Part shown: one piece after another, positions 25,876 through 34,525 of the stretch | Numbering within the stretch: the stretch's first letter is position 1 | Layout: each line of letters starts with the position of its first letter | DNA from: Alcanivorax sp. | GTDB taxonomy: Bacteria > Pseudomonadota > Gammaproteobacteria > Pseudomonadales > Alcanivoracaceae | Assembly: GCF_019431375.1 (NCBI RefSeq) | Contig: NZ_CP080267.1 | Location: 2,235,933-2,299,932, forward strand | DNA: 64,000 nucleotides | Direction of reading: 5' to 3' | Made by a program: the position numbers and the translations under genes | Notes under the pieces: model-generated | What the model saw: only the letters and a program-made list of their open reading frames with translations | The model's database searches: none | Told to the model about the DNA's origin: nothing

Positions 25876-26706
25876 ATGACCCAGACCCCACAACGCATCC
25901 TGATCACCGGCGGCGCCTCCGGGCTGGGGCGCGCCATGGCCGAGGCCTGGCTGCGCGATGGCGCCCGGGTGTTGATCGGCGATGTGAATCAGGAGCGCGC
26001 CGCAGACACCCTGGCGGCCCTGAAGGATCTGCCCGGCGAGCTGCAGTTCCAGTATCTGGATGTGCGCGACGCGGCCAGCTTCAACAATGCCCGCGAATGG
26101 CTGGAGCAGAACTGGGGTGGCCTGGATGTGCTGGTGAACAATGCCGGGGTGGCCGGTGCCGCCCGTATCGATCGCGGTGACATGGCGGACTGGGACTGGA
26201 TCTTCGATATCAATGTGAAAGGCGTGGTGCGCGGCTGCAAAGTGTTCGTGCCGATGATGAAGCGCCAGGGCCATGGCCATATCGTCAATATCGCCTCCCT
26301 GGCCGGGCTGCTGCACGCGCCGGTGATGGGCAGCTATAACGTGACCAAGGCCGGGGTGATTTCCCTGTCGGAAACCCTGCGTTTTGAGCTGGCGCCTTAC
26401 GGCATCCACACCACGGTGGTGTGCCCGGGCTTTTTCCGCACCAACCTGCACGAATCCATGCGCACCCCGGAACCGGGCATGATCGAGACGGTGGACAAGC
26501 TGCTTTCCAGTGACGAACTCACTGCCGACCAGATTGCCGAAATGATCAAGCAGGCGGTGGCTAAAAAGCAGTTCTTTTTGCTGCCGCACAAGAGTGGTCG
26601 CCGGGCCTACTGGATGAAGCGTTTCATGCCGTTCGTGTTTAACCGCGTGATGCTGAAAGGCGCCCAACGACTGCAGGGCAAACTGGAAAAAGCGGAGCAG
26701 GCCTGA
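25876..26706 (+). CDS. Short-chain dehydrogenase/reductase
   Basis: Protein of 276 aa with the Rossmann motif ILITGGASGLGRAMAEAWL, VNNAGVAGAARI, catalytic Ser-Tyr-Lys in NIASLAGLLHAPVMGSYNVTK and a long C-terminal extension ending in a basic, amphipathic region. Probably an NAD(P)-dependent alcohol or ketone reductase. ATG 25876 after AACAGGACACATC is chosen over the further upstream starts. It overlaps the next gene by one base (TGATG). Confidence 0.85.
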   Translation: MTQTPQRILITGGASGLGRAMAEAWLRDGARVLIGDVNQERAADTLAALKDLPGELQFQYLDVRDAASFNNAREWLEQNWGGLDVLVNNAGVAGAARIDRGDMADWDWIFDINVKGVVRGCKVFVPMMKRQGHGHIVNIASLAGLLHAPVMGSYNVTKAGVISLSETLRFELAPYGIHTTVVCPGFFRTNLHESMRTPEPGMIETVDKLLSSDELTADQIAEMIKQAVAKKQFFLLPHKSGRRAYWMKRFMPFVFNRVMLKGAQRLQGKLEKAEQA

Positions 26707-27383
26707 TGCCGGTGATCTACCTGATCCGCCACGGCCAGGCCAGCTTCGGCAAGGAAGATTACGATCAGCTTTCCGATGTGGGCTGGGAACAGAGCCGCAT
26801 TCTCGGCCATGCCCTGCAGAACCAGGATCTGGGTGTGCCCCGCTCCATCTGCGGCACCATGCGACGCCACAAAGAAACCGCCGAAGCGACCCTGGGCGAA
26901 CTGGGGCTGCCGAAGGAGTGGCACACCGATACCGGCTTCAACGAATACAACCACACTGAACTGCTGGCCGTGGACTGGCCCCTGGCCACCGACCGGGCGG
27001 CGCTGACCCAGTGGCTGGCCGAGCAGGAGCATCCGCGCAAGGTGTTCCAGGCCCGCTTCGAGCAGGCCCTGCGTCGCTGGCAAAGCGGCGACGGTGACTA
27101 CAGCGAAAGCTGGCCCGCCTTCCGCGAACGGGTGCTGGCCAGCACCTACAGCCTGGGCAACAGCCTGAGCAGCGGCGACAGCGCCCTGGTGTTCACCTCC
27201 GGCGGCGCCATCAGCGTGATCATCCAGCGGCTGATGGGCCTCACCGACGAAGCCCTGATCACCTGGAACCGCACCCTGATCAACACCAGTGTGACCCGCG
27301 TGCTTGTGAATGCCGGCAAGCTGCGGCTAGTCTCGGTGAACGAGCATCTGCATCTGCCGAGCGAGCAGGTGACGTATCGCTAA
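26706..27383 (+). CDS. Histidine phosphatase (phosphoglycerate mutase-like)
   Basis: Protein of 225 aa with the catalytic LIRHGQASFG motif (His ~9) at the N-terminus and a second-half LVFTSGGAISVIIQ segment where the family normally has a catalytic His (VSHG), replaced here by Ser-Gly-Gly. Branch-1 histidine phosphatase family. The substrate is unknown. It is translationally coupled to the SDR just upstream. Confidence 0.82.
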   Translation: MPVIYLIRHGQASFGKEDYDQLSDVGWEQSRILGHALQNQDLGVPRSICGTMRRHKETAEATLGELGLPKEWHTDTGFNEYNHTELLAVDWPLATDRAALTQWLAEQEHPRKVFQARFEQALRRWQSGDGDYSESWPAFRERVLASTYSLGNSLSSGDSALVFTSGGAISVIIQRLMGLTDEALITWNRTLINTSVTRVLVNAGKLRLVSVNEHLHLPSEQVTYR

Positions 27384-27390
27384 CTTTTCC

Positions 27391-27455
27391 GTAGGAGCGT
27401 CGCTGGCGGCGCGATTCCATGCGCACGGTGATCGCGCCACCAGCGACGCTCCTAC
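27391..27455. repeat. Long palindrome, GTAGGAGCGTCGCTGGCGGC family (2)
   Basis: GTAGGAGCGTCGCTGGCGGC pairs with the right arm GCCACCAGCGACGCTCCTAC, with one mismatch. It lies between the phosphatase and the next SDR gene, both on the plus strand. Confidence 0.88.
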
Positions 27456-27482
27456 AACGAATCATTGAAAGCGGGGATAACC

Positions 27483-28235
27483 ATGCCGACACGCAAGAAT
27501 ATTCTAATCACCGGTGCCAGCTCCGGACTGGGCGAAGGGATGGCGCGATTGTTTGCGGCCATGGGGCGCAACCTGGCGTTGTGTGCCCGGCGCATGGACC
27601 GGCTGGAAACCTTGAAGGCCGAGCTGGAAGAAAAGCATCCGGGTATCCAGGTGCTGATCAAGCCGCTGGATGTGAACGATTACGACCAGGTGTTTGCGGT
27701 GTTCGATGCGTTCCGCACGGAAATGGCCGGCATTGATCGCGTCATCATCAACGCCGGCATGGGCAAGGGCCAGCCGCTGGGCACCGGCTACTTCTATGCC
27801 AACCGGCAAACCGCGGAAACCAACTTCGTGGCGGCGCTGGCGCAGACCGAAGCGGCCATGGAAATTTTCCGCGCCCAGAATAGCGGCCACCTGGTGATGA
27901 TCTCTTCCATCAGCGCCATGCGCGGCATGAAGAAAAACCTCACCACCTACGCCGCCACCAAGGCCGGCGTAGCCATGCTGGCCGAAGGCCTGCAGGTGGA
28001 ATTGCAGAATTCCCCGATCAAGGTAACCACCATCTTCCCCGGGTTTATCCGTTCCGAGATCAACGAGAAGGTGAAAAACACACCTTTCCTGGTAGACACG
28101 GAAACCGGCTGCAAGGCACTGGTGAAGGCCATCGAGAAAGAACCGAAAAATGCGTCGGTGCCAGGCTGGCCCTGGGGGCCGCTGGGCTTTGCCATGCGGC
28201 ATTTGCCGTTAAAGATGGTCGGGAAAATGATGTGA
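27483..28235 (+). CDS. Short-chain dehydrogenase/reductase
   Basis: Protein of 250 aa with ILITGASSGLGEGMARLFA at residues 7-25, IINAGMGKG in the NNAG position and the catalytic region MISSISAMRGMKKNLTTYAATKAG (Ser, Tyr, Lys). The C-terminus ends in a short basic hydrophobic segment (LPLKMVGKMM), as in membrane-associated SDRs of the same type. ATG 27483. Third SDR in a 5-kb stretch. The substrate is unknown. Confidence 0.85.
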   Translation: MPTRKNILITGASSGLGEGMARLFAAMGRNLALCARRMDRLETLKAELEEKHPGIQVLIKPLDVNDYDQVFAVFDAFRTEMAGIDRVIINAGMGKGQPLGTGYFYANRQTAETNFVAALAQTEAAMEIFRAQNSGHLVMISSISAMRGMKKNLTTYAATKAGVAMLAEGLQVELQNSPIKVTTIFPGFIRSEINEKVKNTPFLVDTETGCKALVKAIEKEPKNASVPGWPWGPLGFAMRHLPLKMVGKMM

Positions 28236-28240
28236 AAAAA

Positions 28241-28506
28241 GCAATTAATAGTTAATAGTGAATAGTGAATAATTAATAGTTGCGCGATAAAGCGCCGCGA
28301 TACTCTAACGCAAGAGGCCGCGCCCAACATGATGGCGCGGCCTCTTGCCTTGAAAACCAGTCTAACAATTTCCGACTGTACCACAGAAGCCTCAGAGGGA
28401 ATCCATTCACCCCAAGCCACGAAAGCTCGCATAATAACTGGAGATATTTCGAGGGGTCTTCTTTTTTGGTTTCGCTATTAATTATTCACTATTAACTATT
28501 AATTGC
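28241..28506. repeat. Convergent intergenic region: terminator flanked by inverted heptamer arrays
   Basis: 28241-28281 holds TTAATAG/TGAATAG heptamers. 28311-28349 is a hairpin (CAAGAGGCCGCGCC pairing with GGCGCGGCCTCTTG). 28472-28506 is the reverse heptamer array bordered by TTTCG. The arrangement is the same as at 24645-24826. No gene. Confidence 0.8.
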
Positions 28507-28526
28507 CTTTAGAAATCCTCTGCCTT

Positions 28527-29876
28527 TCAGTCGATCGGCCCGGGATTTTTCCGCTTCTTCACGGTAGCAAAACCACTGTTGGTATCCGGTACCGGCTTGT
28601 TGGTCCGTGAATTTTTCTTCGCTACCACTTTTTTCTTCGCCGGTTTCTTGCCTTTTTTGGCATCGGCCTTTTTCTTCATTTTTTTCTTTTTGCTGCCAGC
28701 GGCCTTGCCGTTGGACTTGAGGTTTTTCGGCCCCAGGAAGTTGCCTTTCAAGGCTTCGATCAGGCGGTATTCAAAGTTCTGGCGCAGGTAGCGCTGAATG
28801 CTCGCCATAAGGTTCCATTCGTGGGCGGCGATCAGGGAGATGGCGGTGCCTTCGCCGCCCACCCGGCCGGTGCGGCCGATGCGGTGGACGTATTCGTCAC
28901 CACTGCGCGGCATGTCGAAATTGATGACCAGATCCAGACCGTCCACGTGAATGCCACGGGCGGCCACGTCGGTGGCGACCAGCACTTTCACGGCCCCGGC
29001 CTTGAGGCGATCCATGGCCAGTTTGCGGTCTTTCTGGTCTTTCTCGCCGTGCAGCACGAACACTTTCAGGTTGGAGGCCACCAGCACGCCGCCCAGGCGG
29101 TCGGCCTGCTCGCGGGTGTTGGTGAAGACCACCGCCTTGTCGTAGGTCTCGTTGGCCAGCAGCCATTGCACCAGCCGTTCCTTGTGTTTCACGTCGTCGG
29201 CGGTGATCACTTGCTGAACCACGGATTCGTTCAGGTCGCGCACGGAATCCAGCATCAGGGACTTGGGCGCGCGCAGGGTGGAGGCGACCATTTTCTCCAT
29301 GGCGTTGCCGCCGCTGGTGGCGGAGAACAGCAGGGTCTGGCGCTCGGCGCGGCATTCCGCGGCCAGGCGCAGCACATCATCGCTGAAGCCCATGTCCAGC
29401 ATGCGGTCGGATTCGTCCAGCACCAGCATTTCCAGGTCCTGCAGGCGCAGGTTGCCGGCTTCCAGATGCTCGATCAGGCGCCCCGGGGTGCCGATGAGGA
29501 TTTCCGGGTTCTTGCGCATCTTGGCGGCCTGTACCTTGAAGTCTTCGCCGCCGGTGATCAGCTCCGCCTTGATGAAGGTGTAGCGACCCAGGGCTTCCAC
29601 CTGCTTGAGGGTCTGCTGGGCCAGCTCACGGGTGGGCAGCAGGATCAACGCACGGGTGTCGGTACGCGGCCGGGAGTGCTGCAGCAGCTGGTGCAGCAGG
29701 GGCAGCATGAAGGCGGCGGTCTTGCCGCTACCGGTGCGGGCGACCACACGCAGGTCGTGGCCGGCCAGGGCCTCGGGAATGGCTGACGCCTGGACGGGCG
29801 TGGGGGTGGTGATTTCCAGTTCGCCGAGGGCCTTGATCAGGCGCTCGTGCAGATTGAGGTCGGCAAAGGTGGTCAT
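28527..29876 (-). CDS. DEAD-box-type ATP-dependent RNA helicase
   Basis: RNA helicase of 449 aa with the Q motif (TPVQASAIP), Walker A ARTGSGKT (46-53), PTRELAQQ, motif II as DESD (154-157) instead of DEAD, SAT, and a C-terminal helicase domain with ATDVAARGIHVDGLD and HRIGRTGR. The last ~75 residues are a basic Lys-rich tail (KKKKMKKKADAKKGKK), as in SrmB/RhlE-like proteins that work on rRNA. It is a single gene with its own promoter region. Confidence 0.9.
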   Translation of the reverse strand: MTTFADLNLHERLIKALGELEITTPTPVQASAIPEALAGHDLRVVARTGSGKTAAFMLPLLHQLLQHSRPRTDTRALILLPTRELAQQTLKQVEALGRYTFIKAELITGGEDFKVQAAKMRKNPEILIGTPGRLIEHLEAGNLRLQDLEMLVLDESDRMLDMGFSDDVLRLAAECRAERQTLLFSATSGGNAMEKMVASTLRAPKSLMLDSVRDLNESVVQQVITADDVKHKERLVQWLLANETYDKAVVFTNTREQADRLGGVLVASNLKVFVLHGEKDQKDRKLAMDRLKAGAVKVLVATDVAARGIHVDGLDLVINFDMPRSGDEYVHRIGRTGRVGGEGTAISLIAAHEWNLMASIQRYLRQNFEYRLIEALKGNFLGPKNLKSNGKAAGSKKKKMKKKADAKKGKKPAKKKVVAKKNSRTNKPVPDTNSGFATVKKRKNPGPID

Positions 29877-29941
29877 GCAATGGGCTCCGCTATCGAGGGG
29901 CCATTGTAACGACTATCTTGGCGAATGACTGCCTTATTGCT

Positions 29942-30031
29942 GTAGGAGCTATGCTTGCATGGCGAATAGCTGTCAGGTTCGCAGTGCGTTTGCCTGAAAC
30001 AGAACCCCATTCGCCATGCAAGCATAGCTCC
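29942..30031. repeat. Inverted repeat, GTAGGAGCTATGCTTGCATGG family
   Basis: GTAGGAGCTATGCTTGCATG pairs with CATGCAAGCATAGCTCCAAC across a ~40-bp loop. It lies between the helicase start and the convergent-side DUF1653 gene end. Confidence 0.85.
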
Positions 30032-30056
30032 AACGGGGCCGGGGGGCGGGGGCGGG

Positions 30057-30272
30057 CTAATCGCCTACCCGGGCGAAGCGCGGCTGGACCTTGCCGTCGC
30101 GCTCCACGGTTTCGGTGAACATGGCCAGCGGGCGTACCCACAGGGCCTGATCGCCGTAGAGCGGCCGATAGACCACCAGGGTGTCGCCGGTTTCCGAGTG
30201 GGTGGCGGTACCGATGACCTGGTACTCGTTGCCCTTGAAGTGCCGGTAGCGGCCCGGTTGCAGGTCACTCAT
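30057..30272 (-). CDS. DUF1653 family small protein
   Basis: Protein of 71 aa (MSDLQPGRYRHFKGNEYQVI, then HSETGDTLVVYRPLYG and LWVRPLAMFTE) matching the conserved pattern of DUF1653. The function is unknown. ATG 30272 overlaps the end of the upstream hydrolase gene by 8 bases, so the two are co-transcribed and coupled. Confidence 0.85.
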   Translation of the reverse strand: MSDLQPGRYRHFKGNEYQVIGTATHSETGDTLVVYRPLYGDQALWVRPLAMFTETVERDGKVQPRFARVGD

Positions 30273-30975
30273 TGCCTTTCTCCGGGTTGCGGGCCAGGCG
30301 CTCGGCGATGGCCGCCAGCACCTGGGGATTCCAGGGCAGGCCCACGTGGGTGCCCTGCACTTCCACGTTGTCGGTGAGCGGGCCCTCTTCTTCCTGGCTG
30401 CATTGCCAGGAGACGATGCCATCCTGTTTGGTGAAGATGGCCGTGCAGGGCACCGGCGGTGCCGGGATACGCGCTTCGAAGGCTTCCCGGTCCGGCGGCG
30501 GTCGCCGGGGATTAAAGAGGTTGAACAGGGTGGTCACATTGTTGGCTTCCGGGTCACCATTGATGGGACTCCCCAGGGTGAACACCTGGCTGACCCGTTC
30601 CGGGTAGGCCCGCGCCAGCTCCCGGGCAAACACGCCGCCCAGGCTCCAGCCGATCAACGCCACGGGCTGGCCATGACGGGTATGGATGGCCTGCAGCTGG
30701 CTGACCAGCATGGCCTTGCGCTTGCTGTTCATGCCCAGGTTGGTGCCCTGGGCCCAGCCGTACACGCTGTAGCCCAGTCGGGTCAGCGCCCGTCGCAGGG
30801 GGCGGGTACTGGCATCGCTGGCGCCGAACCCGGGTACTACCAGCACCGGCTGGCCACTGCCGGCAGGCAGCTGACGATGGCCCATGCCCCGCAGCAGGTA
30901 ACGCCCGTAGGCCAGCATGGCCCGGCTTTCTCCCAGCAACAGCCCCAGGGAGGGCGCGGATGGCTTGTCTGTCAT
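30265..30975 (-). CDS. Alpha/beta hydrolase
   Basis: Protein of 236 aa with the nucleophile elbow GWSLGG (after QPVALI) and PVLVVPGFGASDAST as oxyanion region; the catalytic His is probably in VQGTHVGLPWN. It resembles PGAP1-like lipases and esterases of this family. No signal peptide is seen. ATG 30975 follows GAGGAA. It is divergent from the flavin monooxygenase gene, so an ester from that oxidation is a conceivable substrate, but this is only inference. Confidence 0.75.
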   Translation of the reverse strand: MTDKPSAPSLGLLLGESRAMLAYGRYLLRGMGHRQLPAGSGQPVLVVPGFGASDASTRPLRRALTRLGYSVYGWAQGTNLGMNSKRKAMLVSQLQAIHTRHGQPVALIGWSLGGVFARELARAYPERVSQVFTLGSPINGDPEANNVTTLFNLFNPRRPPPDREAFEARIPAPPVPCTAIFTKQDGIVSWQCSQEEEGPLTDNVEVQGTHVGLPWNPQVLAAIAERLARNPEKGNE

Positions 30976-31175
30976 CGCAAATTCCTCATGTTTCTCTGCC
31001 CCCATCGTAACTGGCATGGTGGCGACCACCTTGGTCATGACGCGGGCAGAGGGCGCGCCCGGGTCATGGCGCTTCGGCTTTGTTTATCGTCGGTAACGGT
31101 GTGCTGGCAATGCGCAACAGCGGTGGCCCGTCCGGACGCCTTGCGCCATGATGAAAGCAACCAGGGAGGTGCACA

Positions 31176-32669
31176 ATGAGCAAAAACAATAATGCTACCC
31201 GGGCAGACCATCAGGTGATTGTGGTGGGCGCCGGGTTCTCCGGTCTATGCATGGCGATCCAGCTCAAGCAAGCCGGCTACGATGATTTCGTGGTGCTGGA
31301 AAAAGCTGACGATATCGGCGGCACCTGGCGTGACAACATCTACCCGGGCTGCGCCTGCGATGTGCCCTCCCATCTGTATTCCTATTCCTTTGCCCCCAAC
31401 CCGCGCTGGTCGCGCATGTTTGCCCCGCAACAGGAGATCTGGGACTACCTGAAACGTTGCGCGGACAAGTTCGGGGTTACCCCCCACATGCGCTTCAATT
31501 GCGAGGTGGAGCGAGCGGTCTACGACGAGCAGCAGCAGATCTGGCATGTGACCACCCATGACGGCACCGAGCTGACCACCCGCATTTTCGTCTCCGGCAT
31601 CGGTGCGCTGAGTATCCCTGCCTACCCGAAACTGCCGGGGCTGGAAAACTTTCAGGGCGAGACCTTTCACTCTGCCCGCTGGAACCATGACTATGATCTC
31701 AGCGGCAAGCGGGTGGCGGTGATCGGCACCGGCGCCAGCGCCATCCAGTTCGTGCCGCGCATTGCCCCGGACGTAAAACAGCTGGATCTGTACCAGCGCA
31801 CCCCGCCCTGGGTGCTGAGCAAACCGGACCGGCGCATGAGCAAGATCGAGAAACTGCTGTTCAAAACCGTGCCGGTGACCCAGAAACTGTTCCGCGGCGG
31901 CATCTATTGGTGGATGGAAAGCCGGGTACTGGGTCTGGCGGTGGATCCGCGCGCCATGAAACTGGCGGAGCTCTATGGCCGCCACTTTATCCGCCGCAAC
32001 ATCAAGGACCGGGAGCTGCGCAAGAAAGTCACCCCGGACTACACCATCGGCTGCAAGCGCATCCTCATGTCCGATGAGTACTACCCGTCACTGAATCGCG
32101 ACAACGTGGCGGTACTCACCGACGGCATCCAGGAAGTGAAAGCCCACAGCATTGTCGATGGCCAGGGCGTGGAACGGGACGCGGATTGCATTATCTACGG
32201 TACCGGCTTCAAGGTTTCCGACCCCATCGGTCCCATGCAGATCGTCGGCAAGGGGGGCAAGGAAATTCGCGACACCTGGGACGAGACCGGCATGGAAGCC
32301 TACCTGGGTATCTCGGTGAGCGGCTTCCCCAATTTCTTCATGTTGCTGGGCCCCAACACCGGCCTGGGGCATACCTCCATCGTGTTCATGATCGAGGCAC
32401 AGGTGAACTACGTGATGCAGGCGGTGAACAAACTGCTGCGTGAGGACGCCGGGTCCCTGGACGTGAAGCCGGAGGTGCAGGCGGGCTTCAACCGGCGCCT
32501 GCAGGCACAACTGGATGATGCGGTATGGTCTTCCGGTGGCTGTGAGAGCTGGTACCTGGACGAATTCGGCAAAAACCGTACCCTGTGGCCAAGCTTCACC
32601 TTCCAGTACTGGATGCGCACCCGCAAGTTCGAGCCGGACAAGTACCAGTTCGAACCCGGTCCGGTCTGA
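31176..32669 (+). CDS. Flavin-containing (Baeyer-Villiger-type) monooxygenase
   Basis: FAD/NADPH monooxygenase of 497 aa with two Rossmann motifs (VVGAGFSGL at 16-24, VIGTGASA at 182-189). Between them is a Baeyer-Villiger-type fingerprint F-x-G-x3-H-x3-W (FQGETFHSARW, 159-169). These enzymes turn ketones into esters or lactones with O2. SD GGGAGG before the ATG. It is divergent from an alpha/beta hydrolase that could cleave an ester product. The exact substrate is unknown. Confidence 0.85.
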   Translation: MSKNNNATRADHQVIVVGAGFSGLCMAIQLKQAGYDDFVVLEKADDIGGTWRDNIYPGCACDVPSHLYSYSFAPNPRWSRMFAPQQEIWDYLKRCADKFGVTPHMRFNCEVERAVYDEQQQIWHVTTHDGTELTTRIFVSGIGALSIPAYPKLPGLENFQGETFHSARWNHDYDLSGKRVAVIGTGASAIQFVPRIAPDVKQLDLYQRTPPWVLSKPDRRMSKIEKLLFKTVPVTQKLFRGGIYWWMESRVLGLAVDPRAMKLAELYGRHFIRRNIKDRELRKKVTPDYTIGCKRILMSDEYYPSLNRDNVAVLTDGIQEVKAHSIVDGQGVERDADCIIYGTGFKVSDPIGPMQIVGKGGKEIRDTWDETGMEAYLGISVSGFPNFFMLLGPNTGLGHTSIVFMIEAQVNYVMQAVNKLLREDAGSLDVKPEVQAGFNRRLQAQLDDAVWSSGGCESWYLDEFGKNRTLWPSFTFQYWMRTRKFEPDKYQFEPGPV

Positions 32670-32739
32670 TCAGGACAGGCGGGAACCGGACCGCCCGTTA
32701 CCGGTCGTACTGTTCGACATGAATCATCAAGGAGATGCC

Positions 32740-33294
32740 ATGCCTCGCCTGACACTTGCCCTGCTCCCTGCCCTGTTACTGCTGGCCGGCCAGACCCTGG
32801 CGGCCGACCGCCCGGTATTCGGCTGGGTGGAAAAGGCCACGCTGGAACCCTGGGGGGTGGAACTGAAGGCGAAGCTGGACAGCGGCGCCCTGACCTCGTC
32901 ATTGCACGCCACCGATGTGGAAATTTTTGAAAAAGACGGGGAAAACTGGGTGCGCTTTACCGTGGACGTGCGCGATGAAGCCAGCGGTAAAAAGATGGAA
33001 AAAACCTTCGAGAAGCCCCGTTACCGCAAAGTGCTGATCCGCGGTGCCGGCGGTGCCGATCGTCGCCCGGTGGTGCTGATGAATCTGTGTATGGGCAACA
33101 CCGTCTATGAAGAGCAATTCACCCTGAACGACCGCTCGGACATGATCTACCCGGTACTGCTGGGCCGCCGCACCCTGTCCCACCTGGGTTATCTGGATGT
33201 GACCCGGACCTTCACCCACTCCCCGGACTGCGATGAAGGTTCCATCGTCAAACTGGACAAGGACCAGGAAGACGACAAGGACATTGATGACTGA
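32740..33294 (+). CDS. Secreted retropepsin-like (ATP-dependent zinc protease family) protein
   Basis: Protein of 184 aa with a signal peptide (LTLALLPALLLLAGQTLAAD). The domain shows KLDSGALTSSLHATDVE and SDMIYPVLLGRRTL, typical of the family named putative ATP-dependent zinc protease (RimK-associated), which has a retropepsin-like D-S/T-G-A core. ATG 32740 follows AAGGAG. The C-terminus is acidic (DQEDDKDIDD). Single gene. The function in the periplasm is unknown. Confidence 0.8.
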   Translation: MPRLTLALLPALLLLAGQTLAADRPVFGWVEKATLEPWGVELKAKLDSGALTSSLHATDVEIFEKDGENWVRFTVDVRDEASGKKMEKTFEKPRYRKVLIRGAGGADRRPVVLMNLCMGNTVYEEQFTLNDRSDMIYPVLLGRRTLSHLGYLDVTRTFTHSPDCDEGSIVKLDKDQEDDKDIDD

Positions 33295-33310
33295 GCCCTT
33301 CCCTCTCTTT

Positions 33311-33378
33311 CCGTAGGAGCGTCGCTCGCGGCGCGATTAAAGGCGTTTGCCATCGCGCCGCGAGCGACGCTCCTACGG
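33311..33378. repeat. Long palindrome, GTAGGAGCGTCGCTCGCGGC variant (3)
   Basis: Arms CCGTAGGAGCGTCGCTCGCG and CGCGAGCGACGCTCCTACGG pair perfectly. The two compensating changes from the main family (CTGGC to CTCGC in both arms) show that pairing is conserved. It lies between convergent genes. Confidence 0.9.
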
Positions 33379-33399
33379 CAAAGGGTGTCCGGCTTCAGG

Positions 33400-34305
33400 T
33401 TACGCCGGATTCACCTCGAAATAACCGAACAATCCATCCAGCGCCTCGCGCAGCACATTGCCCTGCAGGCTGATGCGCGCCTGCAGTTCTGCCACTGCAT
33501 CGTCTGCATCCATGGCGTCGATGTTTTCCTGCAGCAGATCCAGCGCCTTGATGCGCTTGATCTCCAGCTTGTCGTTCACATCCAGCTCCAGGGAATCCTG
33601 CCAGGCCAGATTGATGCGGGTAGCCACCATGCCGGTTTCCAGGTGGGCGAGAATTTCGTCCTGACCCAGATCTACAGCGGTGAACTTCACCGCAGCGCCT
33701 TCGTCCTTGGTGCCTTTCAGCTCGCAACGGTCACCCAGGGTGTAGCCTTCCGGCAGCAGCTTGGTGTCTTTCAGCCAGTTGCTGAAGCTGGTGTAGGGGG
33801 CGGAGTTGGGGGCTGGATACGCCACCGGCAGGGTGCCGATGGCCTTGCGCAGGCAGGCCACCACTTCTTCGGCGCGGCTGGCGGACGAGGCATCCACCAT
33901 TACCCGCTTGCGCTCCGTATCGATCAGCAGGGAGGTACGACGGGAGCGGGTGAAGGCGCGGGGCATCAACTCGAAGGTGATCTGCTCTTTCAGATCCGCC
34001 TTTTCCTTGCGCCCCACCTTGCGGCCTTCCTCATCCTGGATGTGCTCCACCTTCTCGTCGAGCAGTTCCTTGATCACCGGCCCGGGCAGCAGGCGGGAGG
34101 TTTCCTGGTAGGTGCAGTAGATAAAGCCGTCCACCGCATAGACCATGGGGTCCTGCCCTTTCAAGGGCGGCACAAAGCCTTCGGTGCGCAGGGTCTGGGA
34201 GCCACAGGGCTGACAGCGGTTCTGGTCCAGGGTTTCATCGAGCTCGGCCACGGAAAAAGGAAAGGCCTCTTCGCCCACAAACACAACCAGATTCTTGATC
34301 CACAT
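33400..34305 (-). CDS. rdgC: Recombination-associated protein RdgC
   Basis: DNA-binding ring protein of 301 aa that coats double-stranded DNA and tempers RecA action. It begins MWIKNLVVFVGEEAFPFSV. The middle FELMPRAFTRSRRTSLLIDT and the C-terminal ISLQGNVLREALDGLFGYFE match the family over full length. A truncated, divergent copy of its 5' half lies at 35809-36236 as part of a tandem duplication. Confidence 0.92.
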   Translation of the reverse strand: MWIKNLVVFVGEEAFPFSVAELDETLDQNRCQPCGSQTLRTEGFVPPLKGQDPMVYAVDGFIYCTYQETSRLLPGPVIKELLDEKVEHIQDEEGRKVGRKEKADLKEQITFELMPRAFTRSRRTSLLIDTERKRVMVDASSASRAEEVVACLRKAIGTLPVAYPAPNSAPYTSFSNWLKDTKLLPEGYTLGDRCELKGTKDEGAAVKFTAVDLGQDEILAHLETGMVATRINLAWQDSLELDVNDKLEIKRIKALDLLQENIDAMDADDAVAELQARISLQGNVLREALDGLFGYFEVNPA

Positions 34306-34525
34306 AAACAGGTTCCAAACAGGGGGCGGCGAGAAAAGGCGCCGCCGAAATAGAAGGGTTGGCCACAGTAGCGAAATGCCCCAAGCGGCTCAAGCGCTCA
34401 TTCCGGAGAATCGGACAAGAATCCGGCAGGAACTGCGGTGCCCTTTGGGGGTCACTGTGGGTAGGGTATTTGACCGGCTGCCAAAAGCGGCCGGTACTGT
34501 CACACAGCATCTACAGGAGCAGGTG

